Assembly (NCBI GenBank): GCA_964462135.1
Contig: CAYWWK010000002.1
Location: 60,094 to 124,093, forward strand
Length of the DNA: 64,000 nucleotides
DNA from: MGBC163016 sp964462135
GTDB lineage: Bacteria > Actinomycetota > Coriobacteriia > Coriobacteriales > Eggerthellaceae
Direction of reading: 5' to 3'
Shown here: in pieces, positions 36,541-45,932 of the stretch
Layout of the letters: each line of letters opens with the position of its first letter
Numbering within the stretch: position 1 is the stretch's first letter
Notes under the pieces: generated by a model
Database searches by the model: none
What the model was told of the DNA's origin: nothing
The model's input: the letters and a program-made list of their open reading frames with translations, nothing else
Position numbers and translations under genes: made by a program

Positions 36541-37512
36541 TTATAGGGCGAAATCCGGATCGAACAGATCGGATACGCTCCCGTTGCTATAGACGTTCGC
36601 GATAGCACGAGCGAACAGAGGGGCAACGCTCACGACCTTGATCTTGCCGCTTTGCTTTTCCAACGGAACCGGAATGGTGTCGCAAACGACGACCTCCTCG
36701 ACAGGAGCGTTCTCCAGCCTCTCATAGGCAGGCCCTGAAAAGACAGGATGCGTGCAGCAGATATACACTTCCTTGGCACCATTCGCTTTGAGAGTGGATG
36801 CCGCAGCCGCAATGGTTCCCGCTGTGTCTATCATGTCATCGTTCACGATGCATATCTTGCCATCCACATCGCCTATGAGGGCTGTTATCTCGGCTTTGTT
36901 ATGTCCGGGGCGCCCTTTATGCATTATGGCAAGGTCGGCCTCCATCATATCCGAGAGCTTCTTCGCCGCTTTGGCACGCCCCACATCAGGTGACACGATG
37001 CAGACCTTATCCTTCGGGAAATTCTTCGCTTTGAAGTAATCCGCAAGGATCGGCAACGCCGTCAGATGATCGACAGGCATGTCGAAGAAACCTTGTATCT
37101 GTCCTTGGTGAAGATCGATGGTCATGACCCTGTTGATGCCGGCGGTCGATATGAGATTGGCCACGAGCTTGGCAGTGATGGGCTCCCTTGCCGCGGCCTT
37201 CCTGTCCTGCCTAGCATATCCATAGTGCGTTATGACCGCAGTTATGGTGCGCGCTGAAGCGCGCTTTGCCGCATCGGCCATTATCAGAAGCTCCATCAGA
37301 GCATCGTTGACATGCTCTCCTGCGACCGACTGGATCAAGAAGACATCGGCACCGCGAACACTCTCGAGATATCGAGCATATATCTCGCCGTTCGCGAACT
37401 TCTCGAGCTTGACGCTTCCAAGATCAACGCCTAATTGATCGGCGATCCTATCGGCAAGCTCTGGGCTCACCGATCCTGAGAACAATGCCATCGACTTTTG
37501 CATCTCGGTCAT
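36541..37512 (-). CDS. prs: Ribose-phosphate pyrophosphokinase
   Basis: 323 residues. It makes PRPP from ribose-5-phosphate and ATP for nucleotide, His and Trp synthesis. The PRPP loop VNDDMIDTAGT, the flexible loop YARQDRK, and the DLHQGQIQGFF motif are all present. Ribosome site GGAGGT 10 bases before the ATG. Lies downstream of glmU with an 88-base gap, a common actinobacterial pairing, and before an intrinsic terminator. Confidence 0.96.
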   Translation of the reverse strand: MTEMQKSMALFSGSVSPELADRIADQLGVDLGSVKLEKFANGEIYARYLESVRGADVFLIQSVAGEHVNDALMELLIMADAAKRASARTITAVITHYGYARQDRKAAAREPITAKLVANLISTAGINRVMTIDLHQGQIQGFFDMPVDHLTALPILADYFKAKNFPKDKVCIVSPDVGRAKAAKKLSDMMEADLAIMHKGRPGHNKAEITALIGDVDGKICIVNDDMIDTAGTIAAAASTLKANGAKEVYICCTHPVFSGPAYERLENAPVEEVVVCDTIPVPLEKQSGKIKVVSVAPLFARAIANVYSNGSVSDLFDPDFAL

Positions 37513-37600
37513 GCTTCATACCTCCAAATCAAGCTACCTTTAGATCATATGATAATCGCAAAGCATCGGTTTGCTGATGAGAATCCACGATGGAACGGTC

Positions 37601-38992
37601 TCAGTGCTTATGCTTCTCGACCCATCCGTCATAGAACTTCTCTCTTGACCTGGCTACGGCCAAAGCACCGTCCGGAACATCCTTGGTGATGACCGACCCG
37701 GCTCCGACCACAACATCGTTTCCTATGTTGACCGGTGCGACCATCATGGTATCCGAACCAACGAAGGTGTTGTCCCCTATGGTGGTCTTATGCTTGCTCT
37801 TCCCATCGTAGTTGCATGTGATGGAACCGGCGCCGATGTTCACGCCTTCACCCATCTCGGTATCCCCGATGTAGGAAAGATGTGGAACCTTCGAGCCCTT
37901 GCCGATCGTGGATTTCTTTATCTCCACATGGGTTCCGGCCTTGGCACCTTCGCAAAGATGCGCTTCAGGCCTTAAGTAGGCACGAGGCCCTGTAGTGGCC
38001 TGATCGTCTATCTGTGCGCTGATAGCGACCGTCTCGTCAACGACGCATCCGCACCCAACCGAAGTGTCGGTAAGTCGGGTGTTGGGGCCGATCACAGAAT
38101 CCTCACCTATCGATGTGGCTCCGAAGAGCCATACGTTGGGCATTATCTCGACATCTTGCGCGATCCTCACATTAGGGCCGATCCAAACGAGATCCGGAGC
38201 CATCATGGTAACACCGGCATCCATGAAAGACCGGTTGATCCTCTTCTGCATGACGGCGGTCGCCTCTGCAAGTTGATATCTCGAATTGATCCCAAGGCAT
38301 TCTGTCGGGTCTTTAGCTTCAAGGGCAACGCAGAGCTTACCAGCTTCACGCATTATCTCAAGAGCATCTGTAACGTAGAGCTCGCCTTGCGCGTTGTTCG
38401 GTTCGATCTGCTTCAAAGCCTCGCGAAGATCATCGGCATCGAAGCAATATATCCCTGAATTGCATTCGCAGACCGCAGCTTCATCCGAAGAGGCGTCCTT
38501 CTGCTCCACGATACGAAGCACCTCTCCCGTTGCCGTTTCGACCTCGAAGGTATCTTCTCGGATTATCCTTCCATAGCCGAAAGGATCCTCCAAGCGCATG
38601 GTCAAGACCACGCATGATGCCCCGGAATCGTTCTTGACATCTATCAATGATCTGATCGTTTCAGCGCTTATCAAAGGCGTATCGCCATAGAGCACCACGA
38701 TGCTACCGTGCATATCCGCAAGCGATGGGCAGCTCATCGCACAGGAGACCGCATCTGCAGTGCCGAGCATCTCCTTTTGGATCGCTGTTTCCGATCTGCC
38801 ATCGATGGCATCGATGACCTGATCGGATCTATGACCCACAACGGTGACCATGTCCTTGATCCCGGCATCCTGAGCAGCATCCAAAACCCACTCGATGAGC
38901 GGCTTGCCCAAGATCTTATGGACGACCTTGGAATTCTTCGATCTCATTCGGGTTCCCGCACCGGCTGCAAGGATTATCGCCGCTTCGCTCAT
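37601..38992 (-). CDS. glmU: Bifunctional UDP-N-acetylglucosamine pyrophosphorylase / glucosamine-1-phosphate acetyltransferase
   Basis: 463 residues. Uridyltransferase half (1-230) begins with AAIILAAGAGTRMRS; the acetyltransferase half is a left-handed beta helix of hexapeptide repeats (from about 255), ending in a basic tail. It makes UDP-GlcNAc for peptidoglycan. ATG at 38992 has an AGGAAG site; an earlier in-frame ATG at 39031 does not. Probably co-transcribed with prs. Confidence 0.95.
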   Translation of the reverse strand: MSEAAIILAAGAGTRMRSKNSKVVHKILGKPLIEWVLDAAQDAGIKDMVTVVGHRSDQVIDAIDGRSETAIQKEMLGTADAVSCAMSCPSLADMHGSIVVLYGDTPLISAETIRSLIDVKNDSGASCVVLTMRLEDPFGYGRIIREDTFEVETATGEVLRIVEQKDASSDEAAVCECNSGIYCFDADDLREALKQIEPNNAQGELYVTDALEIMREAGKLCVALEAKDPTECLGINSRYQLAEATAVMQKRINRSFMDAGVTMMAPDLVWIGPNVRIAQDVEIMPNVWLFGATSIGEDSVIGPNTRLTDTSVGCGCVVDETVAISAQIDDQATTGPRAYLRPEAHLCEGAKAGTHVEIKKSTIGKGSKVPHLSYIGDTEMGEGVNIGAGSITCNYDGKSKHKTTIGDNTFVGSDTMMVAPVNIGNDVVVGAGSVITKDVPDGALAVARSREKFYDGWVEKHKH

Positions 38993-39139
38993 TTGAGGCT
39001 TCCTTCTCTCGATGTATTTCTCGACATGCACATTTTATGCGATAAATCCATCCGAAGGATGATCGATACGTCAATGGAGCGAACCTATCCGTATCAGATA
39101 GCTTGGCACGCTCGGCGTAGGCAGGATGATCCGGTCTTA

Positions 39140-41401
39140 CTATTTGAACCTTTTGAGCAGAAGAGAATTGCAGACGACCGTGACGCTTGAGAGCGCCATC
39201 GCAGCACCTGCTAGAGCCGGAGCCAGTATCCCAACAGCGGCCAGAGGGATCATTATGCAGTTATATATAAGAGCCCAGAACAGGTTCTGCTTGATCTTTC
39301 TCATGGTGGCTTTCGACAACCTATACGCCACGACGATGTCCGAGATCCTGTTCTGCATCAAGACAACATTGCCGGCATCAAGGGCGACATCGGTACCGGA
39401 TGCCATCACGACACCTATATCAGCCATGGCCAAAGCAGCCGAATCGTTGATGCCATCGCCAACGAATGCCACCACATTCTGTTTGGGATCCGCGCTCATC
39501 GCATCCTTGATATCCTTGACCTTCTCGGCTTTCTCCAAAGGCTTGATGCCTGCGAACACATTGCCCGCATCTATCCCGACATCCTCAGCGATGACATCGG
39601 CCACATCCTTGGAATCGCCTGTGACCATGTAGCTGGTTATCCCAAGTGCAGCAAGCTCTTCGATGGTTTCCTTGGAATCGGATCTGGCTTCATCCCTGTA
39701 AGCGAAGCTTCCGCACAGCACGCCATCGATAAAGACATCCTTGCCGACGAACACCTCTTTTCCCGATACAGTGCCCTTCACGCCTTCGCCGACGATAGCT
39801 TCGAAATCCTTGACCTCAACATCATCGGATGGAACCATATTGCGCTTCGCATACTCGACAACAGCTTTTGCCAAAGGATGTTCGCTTCTCGACTCAAGAG
39901 CACATGCATACGAAAGAGCCTCCTCATCCAGGTCGCATTCAACGACCTCCGGATCGCCACGCGTCAAGGTTCCCGTCTTGTCGAAAACGCTCGCCTTGAG
40001 CCTGCACATGCTCTCTAGCACATATCCGTCCTTTATCAAGACCCCAAGCTGTGCGCCTTTTCCCATACCCACCATCAAAGCAGTGGGGGTCGCAAGCCCT
40101 AGCGCGCATGGGCAAGCAACGACTATGACAGCTATTGCAGGAAGGAGCGCATCTTGGATCTGGAACAAGCCATCGGAGTTCGGTACCAACAACCAGATGA
40201 TGAAGGTTATCAAAGCTATGATGAGGATAGCGGGAACGAAGATGGAAGCGATCTTATCGGCGATCTTCTGAACGGGGGCTTTGCTTCCCTGCGCGTCCTC
40301 AACCGCACGCACGATCCTTGCCAGCGTTGAGTCCTTCCCGACGAATCGCGCCCTCATGGTGAATGAGCCAAGTGTATTCAAGGTGCCACCCACCACATCA
40401 TCACCAACATCTTTGACGACAGGGAGCGGCTCTCCTGTTAGCATGGACTCATCGACCTCGGATGCGCCATGGGTTATCACACCATCCACAGGTATCTTCT
40501 CACCGGGGAAAACCTCCACCATATCACCGACGACCACCTGTGAGAGCGGGATCTCGATAGGGCTTCCGCCACGGATCACACGCGCAACGGGTGGGGTCAG
40601 GTTCATCAACGACTCGATAGCAGCATTCGTAGCGCCCTTCGCTTTGGTCTCGAGGATCTTTCCCAGCAATACGAACGTGATCAGCATCGCGCATGTTTCG
40701 AAATAGGGCATGCCATCATTTATCGCCATGGATATCTCAGGATCGTTCCACTTGCCCGTGATCACCGGCAAGAACGTTATATACAAGGAGAACAAAAACG
40801 CGATGCTCGTTCCTAAAGCTACGAGCACATCCATATTCGCGCTCTTCGATCTAAGGGACGAGATGGCACCCGAATAGAATCTCGCCCCACAGCAAAATTG
40901 CACAGGTATCGTCAAGAGCAGGAGAAGGATATTGCATGCGAACATGGCTTGCGTGTGGTTCGGTGGCTCTTGGGTAAAGAGCGATGCTATGAAGCTTCCC
41001 ACGGTCATATGCATACCCGGTATCATCCCAATGCCGACTATGATCAAAGTGAGCGCAACAGAAACGCTGAACACCACCACATCGCGCTTTGCCCGCTTGG
41101 CTTCCTTCGCCCTGCGATTCTCATCGATCAAGGGTGCATCTTCCGGGATGATCTCAGCAGTGAATGAAAGGTCATCGAACACATGCAACATGTCATCAAC
41201 GCTTGCTATATCACTATCGAAGACGACGACGCCGGTATTGTTGGCAAGATTGACCGATACATCGATAACGCCTTGTGCCTCGCGATAATGCTTCTCGATA
41301 TTCATAGCGCAATTCGCACAATGCATGCCATCTATCGCCAATCTGATGGTCGATTCAGATGGCTCCTTCTCTTCTGTCTCTGCAACATTCTCTTCGTCCA
41401 T
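39140..41401 (-). CDS. copA: Copper-translocating P-type ATPase
   Basis: 753 residues. One N-terminal heavy-metal domain with C28-x2-C31 (GMHCANC), eight membrane segments, the TGE motif (LTGEPLPV), the CPC motif in VACPCALG for metal binding, and the phosphorylated Asp in DKTGTLT. CPC plus the single metal domain indicates Cu(I) export rather than Cd/Zn. The 169 bases between its start and nhaA are AT-rich and carry a tandem octamer array (separate entry). No chaperone or repressor gene is next to it. Confidence 0.93.
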   Translation of the reverse strand: MDEENVAETEEKEPSESTIRLAIDGMHCANCAMNIEKHYREAQGVIDVSVNLANNTGVVVFDSDIASVDDMLHVFDDLSFTAEIIPEDAPLIDENRRAKEAKRAKRDVVVFSVSVALTLIIVGIGMIPGMHMTVGSFIASLFTQEPPNHTQAMFACNILLLLLTIPVQFCCGARFYSGAISSLRSKSANMDVLVALGTSIAFLFSLYITFLPVITGKWNDPEISMAINDGMPYFETCAMLITFVLLGKILETKAKGATNAAIESLMNLTPPVARVIRGGSPIEIPLSQVVVGDMVEVFPGEKIPVDGVITHGASEVDESMLTGEPLPVVKDVGDDVVGGTLNTLGSFTMRARFVGKDSTLARIVRAVEDAQGSKAPVQKIADKIASIFVPAILIIALITFIIWLLVPNSDGLFQIQDALLPAIAVIVVACPCALGLATPTALMVGMGKGAQLGVLIKDGYVLESMCRLKASVFDKTGTLTRGDPEVVECDLDEEALSYACALESRSEHPLAKAVVEYAKRNMVPSDDVEVKDFEAIVGEGVKGTVSGKEVFVGKDVFIDGVLCGSFAYRDEARSDSKETIEELAALGITSYMVTGDSKDVADVIAEDVGIDAGNVFAGIKPLEKAEKVKDIKDAMSADPKQNVVAFVGDGINDSAALAMADIGVVMASGTDVALDAGNVVLMQNRISDIVVAYRLSKATMRKIKQNLFWALIYNCIMIPLAAVGILAPALAGAAMALSSVTVVCNSLLLKRFK

Positions 41402-41507
41402 GGTCTTTCCTTCATGTCATCCATGCGATCTGAAAGCTGGTTTCCGCTCTTCCAGCATGCAAGATGTGGTCTATTATCTTCTTTCACATACAATAGCATA
41501 TATAATT

Positions 41508-41531
41508 ACATATGTACATACGTTCATATGT
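41508..41531. promoter_or_regulatory. Three tandem palindromic octamers, candidate operator of copA
   Basis: ACATATGT, ACATACGT and TCATATGT follow each other without spacing at 41508-41515, 41516-41523 and 41524-41531. The outer two also form an inverted repeat (ACATATG/CATATGT, 10 bases apart). They lie in AT-rich DNA about 110-130 bases before the copA ATG, where a promoter is expected. Regulator binding is inference; no repressor gene is adjacent. Confidence 0.45.
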
Positions 41532-41570
41532 TCTTCATCAACCACATCTCGGCGGGGCAGGATCGAAGGA

Positions 41571-43241
41571 CTAGTCCCTATCCTCTATCCTGATCTCCCT
41601 CATGCCGTCGGCGTCGTTTCTCTCGTCATCGATCTGCTTTGCGATATCCTCATCGGCTAGTTGCGCTATAAGGGCATCCGTATGCTCAGCAGCCTCAGTA
41701 TCCTGATAGGACATATTCTCATGCTTCTTGGTGACAACATATTGCACGCCTTGCTTCTTCGAAGCATTGGCCTGAACGAACAGGAAGATGAATCCTATGA
41801 CGCCTGCGAACAAAGACGCCAAAAGGATAGCCAGCTTCGCCTCGGTCACCATGACCTCTTCTGAGTATGCGAGGTTCGCGACGAATATGGCCATCGTGAA
41901 ACCGACACCGCCCAAGATGGAAGCTCCGAGCATATGCATCCAATTCACATTCTCAGGCAGGCTCGCGATCTTGAACTTCACTGTAAGGAAGCTGAAAAGC
42001 ATGATGCCCATTGGCTTTCCGAGTAGAAGACCGAAGAAGACGCCATGCACGACAGGTGAGTTCAACATGCTCAAAAGATCGCCGCCAACGAAGGACACAT
42101 CTGCATTGGTCAATGCGAACAGTGGAAGGATCATGAAATAGACCCAAGGATAGAGCTTGTGCTCAAGACGTGTTGCCGGAGGAACTGCCTGACGCGATAC
42201 ATTCGTGAGGCTCGTAACCGTTGTGATGTACTTCTTCTGCGCTATGAGCGGAGTGGACTCGTCATAGAAGGTATCGGCTAGCTTCACCCTGTCATCGGAC
42301 CATTTCAGGAAGTTCTCAAGATTGACCCTTGAACCTGATGGTATGGCGAACGCGAGCAACACACCGGCTATCGTGGCGTGTATCCCCGACATATGAACGC
42401 ACACCCAAAGGACGCATCCTAGCGCGATGTATGGTATAAGAGAATAGACATGCATCCTATTGATGACGATCAACACGACGAACACCACTGCCGCCGCAGC
42501 CAGCCAACCGAAATCTGGGCTCTCACCGTAGAACACGGCGATCACTATGATGGCGATGATGTCATCGGCCACAGCAAGAGTTGATAGGAACACCCTGATC
42601 CCATTGGGAACGCGGGAGCCTAAAAGCGCGAGGATGCCGAGTGCGAACGCGATATCGGTAGCGGTGGGAACTCCCCATCCGTGCACGGATTGCGGCTGCG
42701 CCGCATTGAAGATGAGATATATGCCTATCGGAGCGAGAACGCCTCCCACAGCACCTAGGATCGGCAGCGCTGCCTGACGTATGTTGGTGAGCTCTCCGAC
42801 CGTCATCTCGTATTTGATCTCAAGGCCTACCAGCAAGAAGAACACGGCCATGAATACATCGTTTATGATATGCGCAAGCGACATCTCATAGTGGTACTCA
42901 CCGAACCCGACCACTATATCGGTGTGCCAAAAATCAACGAAAGCCTGGTAGCCTCCCGAATTCGCCACCATCAGCGCAAGGATGGCCGCAACGAGCATGA
43001 CCGCAGCGGCTTTGGTCGATGAGTGCGTGAAGCTGATTATCTTGCGGATACGCCGATTGTAATTCTGCACCTCATCGATGTATATCCCATGGGGATCAGG
43101 ATCCTCCGGTGTAGGCTGGATCAACATCGGTTCATCGCCTTCGTTCATCCCCAGATGGACACGCTCCGAATCCGGCATATTCTCGACTTGTTCTTTTGTT
43201 AGCTTATCCAAATTCACATCTGACACGGTGATCACCCGCAC
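41571..43241 (-). CDS. nhaA: Na+/H+ antiporter NhaA
   Basis: About 556 residues, an 11-12 segment membrane protein. The transport-site aspartates are in TATDIAFALG and AVADDIIAI, matching D133 and D163/D164 of E. coli NhaA. It exchanges sodium for protons. Unusual are a hydrophilic N-terminal lead of about 75 residues and a 55-residue acidic C-terminal tail. The start is a GTG at 43241 without a strong ribosome site; other in-frame GTG codons follow within 25 bases, so the true start is uncertain. A TATACT box lies at 43263-43268. Confidence 0.92.
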   Translation of the reverse strand: MRVITVSDVNLDKLTKEQVENMPDSERVHLGMNEGDEPMLIQPTPEDPDPHGIYIDEVQNYNRRIRKIISFTHSSTKAAAVMLVAAILALMVANSGGYQAFVDFWHTDIVVGFGEYHYEMSLAHIINDVFMAVFFLLVGLEIKYEMTVGELTNIRQAALPILGAVGGVLAPIGIYLIFNAAQPQSVHGWGVPTATDIAFALGILALLGSRVPNGIRVFLSTLAVADDIIAIIVIAVFYGESPDFGWLAAAAVVFVVLIVINRMHVYSLIPYIALGCVLWVCVHMSGIHATIAGVLLAFAIPSGSRVNLENFLKWSDDRVKLADTFYDESTPLIAQKKYITTVTSLTNVSRQAVPPATRLEHKLYPWVYFMILPLFALTNADVSFVGGDLLSMLNSPVVHGVFFGLLLGKPMGIMLFSFLTVKFKIASLPENVNWMHMLGASILGGVGFTMAIFVANLAYSEEVMVTEAKLAILLASLFAGVIGFIFLFVQANASKKQGVQYVVTKKHENMSYQDTEAAEHTDALIAQLADEDIAKQIDDERNDADGMREIRIEDRD

Positions 43242-43262
43242 GTATTCGAAATCTCGAGCTTG

Positions 43263-43268
43263 AGTATA
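43263..43268 (-). promoter_or_regulatory. -10 box of nhaA
   Basis: TATACT on the minus strand, 22 bases before the assigned nhaA start; a good -10 hexamer without a convincing -35, in the 154-bp divergent space shared with hpf. Confidence 0.4.
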
Positions 43269-43395
43269 ATCTATCGATCCAACATTATCAGATTACTCAA
43301 CGTTTTGTTACCATTACTAAACTTATGAGCATCGAAGCCTCTATTTGCGGTACTCTTGTTATGTATTATCCATGACTAGAAACAGAGGTGATCTA

Positions 43396-43986
43396 ATGGA
43401 TATCACCGTATCCGGGCGCAAGATGCCAGTGAGCGACTCCCTGCGCGCTTATGCGCAAGACAAGATCGGAGGTGCAGTAGAGCAACTAGATGTTGATCCG
43501 ATAGCTTGCGAGATAGTGTTGTACCGTGAAAAGAATCCCGCGAATCCTCTTCCGGCGATATGCGAGGTCACCGTCATCATGAAGGGACATGTCGCACGTG
43601 TGGAAGAGAGCGAAGAGGACATGTTCGCCGCCATCGATGTGGCGGCCGCCAAGATCGCTCGCCAATTGCGCAAGTTCAAGACGCGCTTGAAGGACAAGAG
43701 GAAGAAGAAGACCGAGCAAGATGTCAAATTCGAGCATGAGGATGCCCACCCGGAGACAGAGCTCGATCTCGATCGCTTGATGGAAGAGCTCAGCGACAAC
43801 GAGATCGTACGTCGCAAGAAGGTAAAGTTCACGCCTCTTACCGAAGATGAGGCTATGGTCGAGATGGATCTTCTCGGACATGATTTCTTCGTCTACACGG
43901 ACAGGGACTCCAACGAAGTGCACATCCTGTATAGAAGAAACGACGGATCCTACGGATTGCTCACCCCGGATGATGATAAAGACTAG
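43396..43986 (+). CDS. hpf: Ribosome hibernation-promoting factor, long form
   Basis: 196 residues. N-terminal HPF domain (about 1-100, ITVSGRKMPVSDSLRAYA), a lysine-rich linker, and the C-terminal dimerisation domain (about 135-190, RKKVKFTPLTEDEAMVEMDLLGHDFF). Long HPF joins two ribosomes into 100S dimers in stationary phase. The start at 43396 has an AGAGGTG site; upstream ATG codons do not. The only plus-strand gene of the core region, divergent from nhaA. Its TAG stop shares the palindrome CTAG with the folC stop. Confidence 0.93.
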   Translation: MDITVSGRKMPVSDSLRAYAQDKIGGAVEQLDVDPIACEIVLYREKNPANPLPAICEVTVIMKGHVARVEESEEDMFAAIDVAAAKIARQLRKFKTRLKDKRKKKTEQDVKFEHEDAHPETELDLDRLMEELSDNEIVRRKKVKFTPLTEDEAMVEMDLLGHDFFVYTDRDSNEVHILYRRNDGSYGLLTPDDDKD

Positions 43987-45332
43987 GAGACGATCCTCCG
44001 ACGCAGGATCGATCTGATATCCGATAAGGAATACAAAGTCCCGAGGGCGCATACGATGTCCTCGGGACTTGCTATATCCATCGCCTTGCAAGCAGCATCC
44101 TGTGCGCTCTTGGCGCAAATCACCTCTATCTTCCTCGATATTCCTAGAGTGCGCATCCCATCCTCGATCGCTCCTTTCGACCCATCTACGCTCAAAGCCC
44201 GCGGATTGTCCGGTTCGTACAAGATGAAAGCCTTGGCGTAAGGCAGAAGCGAGCGCAACATGGATCCATAATCCTTATCAGCAAGAACGCCGATCACGAA
44301 GATCGTGCTCTCCTTAGCGTTCAAATCCAGAGCATCGCATGCATCATCCAATGAGGATATGAAAGCTTCGATCCCATCGGGATTATGAGCCCCATCCACG
44401 ATAACCAAAGGGGATAGACCTTCTATCTCGAAACGCCCCACCCATTTTGCATCTTCGATACCCTTGACAATATCCTTCTCATCGATATCAAAGCCCTTGC
44501 GCAACACATTGGCAGTTTCAATGGCCAATGAGGCATTGAGCACCTGATACCTACCGAGCAGCATCGTTTTATATCGCACGCCTTTATATGTGAACATCCT
44601 CGACATGCCATCGAAATCCATCACCGAATCTTCGATCGGATCAGGATCTGCGAAGGTCAAAGAACAATGCTTCCTGCGACAAACGTCCTCGATAACAGAA
44701 GCAGCGCGAGGATCCTGATGCGCCGAGACCACAGGAACCCCTTGCTTTATGATCCCCGCCTTTTCCGTTGCTATCTCTTCCAAGCTCTCCCCTAGGACAG
44801 CACAGTGATCCAATCCGATATGGGTTATGACGCAAACCTCAGGTATGACGACATTGGTGGAATCAAGCCGACCTCCGAGCCCGACCTCCAGGACGACCAC
44901 ATCGCAACGCATCTTCTTGAAATAGACGAACGCAACAGCTGTGATCAATTCGAATTCTGTAACATCGTCATCATCCGGAAGATCCAAAGCGTCATGCGCA
45001 GCCTTGACCGTCAAGGTCGCATCTTCAAGATCCTCATCGGAGATATCAACACCATCTATCCTTATCCGCTCGTTGAAGCGCTCGATATAAGGACTGGTGA
45101 AAAGCCCGCATCTATAGCCTGCATCCATGAGGATGCTCGAGATATATGCGCAAGTGGATCCTTTGCCATTAGTGCCGGCTACATGCACGAACCTGAGATC
45201 ATCTTGCGGATCGCCCAGAGCGGACAGGAGCTTCCTTATGCGCGAGAGACCTAGGCTCATATGCGTTCGCGAAGGGTCGTTGATATATGCTACGGGATCG
45301 AAGTCGCCCCTAGGTTCCAAGGATATCCCCAT
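43983..45332 (-). CDS. folC: Folylpolyglutamate synthase / dihydrofolate synthase
   Basis: 449 residues from the ATG at 45332, 14 bases after the udg stop; a longer frame overlaps udg and is rejected. It adds glutamates to folate. The P-loop GTNGKGS, the EVGLGGRLDSTN motif, and HNPDGIEAF are present. Convergent with hpf; the two stop codons share four bases. Last of the alr-udg-folC unit. Confidence 0.93.
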   Translation of the reverse strand: MGISLEPRGDFDPVAYINDPSRTHMSLGLSRIRKLLSALGDPQDDLRFVHVAGTNGKGSTCAYISSILMDAGYRCGLFTSPYIERFNERIRIDGVDISDEDLEDATLTVKAAHDALDLPDDDDVTEFELITAVAFVYFKKMRCDVVVLEVGLGGRLDSTNVVIPEVCVITHIGLDHCAVLGESLEEIATEKAGIIKQGVPVVSAHQDPRAASVIEDVCRRKHCSLTFADPDPIEDSVMDFDGMSRMFTYKGVRYKTMLLGRYQVLNASLAIETANVLRKGFDIDEKDIVKGIEDAKWVGRFEIEGLSPLVIVDGAHNPDGIEAFISSLDDACDALDLNAKESTIFVIGVLADKDYGSMLRSLLPYAKAFILYEPDNPRALSVDGSKGAIEDGMRTLGISRKIEVICAKSAQDAACKAMDIASPEDIVCALGTLYSLSDIRSILRRRIVS

Positions 45333-45345
45333 TGAAGAGAGCCCT

Positions 45346-45909
45346 TTAAGAGGATCGGAGGATCTCGCCCAATCTTGCGAAATCTTGTTCAAGATCGATC
45401 CTTTTCGTTCTGTCATAGATGGCCGCAGCAGGATGGAACACGGGAAAGACCATGAAACGTCCGGTTTGCCTGAGCTGTCCATGCAATCGGGTGATCCCCA
45501 CTTCGGTCTTGAGGATGAACTTCGTTGCGAAATTGCCCAATGTGACTATGTATTTCGGGTCTATCGAGCGAGTCTGCTCCCTAAGGAATGGTGCGCACAT
45601 CTCTATCTCTTCGAAACGCGGATCGCGGTTGTTGGGAGGCCTGCATTTCAAAACATTGGCTATGAAAACATCGTCGCGCTTCAAGCCAGCTATATCCAGC
45701 AATTCGTTCAGATACTTGCCGGCCGCTCCCACGAAAGGCTTTCCTTGGATGTCCTCGTTCTTGCCGGGCGCCTCCCCCACTATCATGACCTTCGCATTGG
45801 GGTTCCCATCTCCGAACACCACATTCGTGCGTCCTTCGGCCAAAGGGCATCTTCGGCACGAAGCCACCTCATCGTATATCTCATCCAGCGATTTGATGTC
45901 AGCAGACAA
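45346..45909 (-). CDS. udg: Uracil-DNA glycosylase, family 4 iron-sulfur type
   Basis: 187 residues. It removes uracil from DNA. Motif A GEAPGKNED, motif B HPAA, and the four cluster cysteines C18, C21, C89 and C105. It lies between alr and folC with 14-23 base spacing. Confidence 0.93.
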   Translation of the reverse strand: MSADIKSLDEIYDEVASCRRCPLAEGRTNVVFGDGNPNAKVMIVGEAPGKNEDIQGKPFVGAAGKYLNELLDIAGLKRDDVFIANVLKCRPPNNRDPRFEEIEMCAPFLREQTRSIDPKYIVTLGNFATKFILKTEVGITRLHGQLRQTGRFMVFPVFHPAAAIYDRTKRIDLEQDFARLGEILRSS

Positions 45910-45932
45910 ACCTCAACACCGATCCGATCTTA

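Noticed and set aside
36021..36626. 201-residue HIRAN gene from an upstream ATG
   Set aside because: The extra 88 codons span the prs terminator and have no ribosome site.
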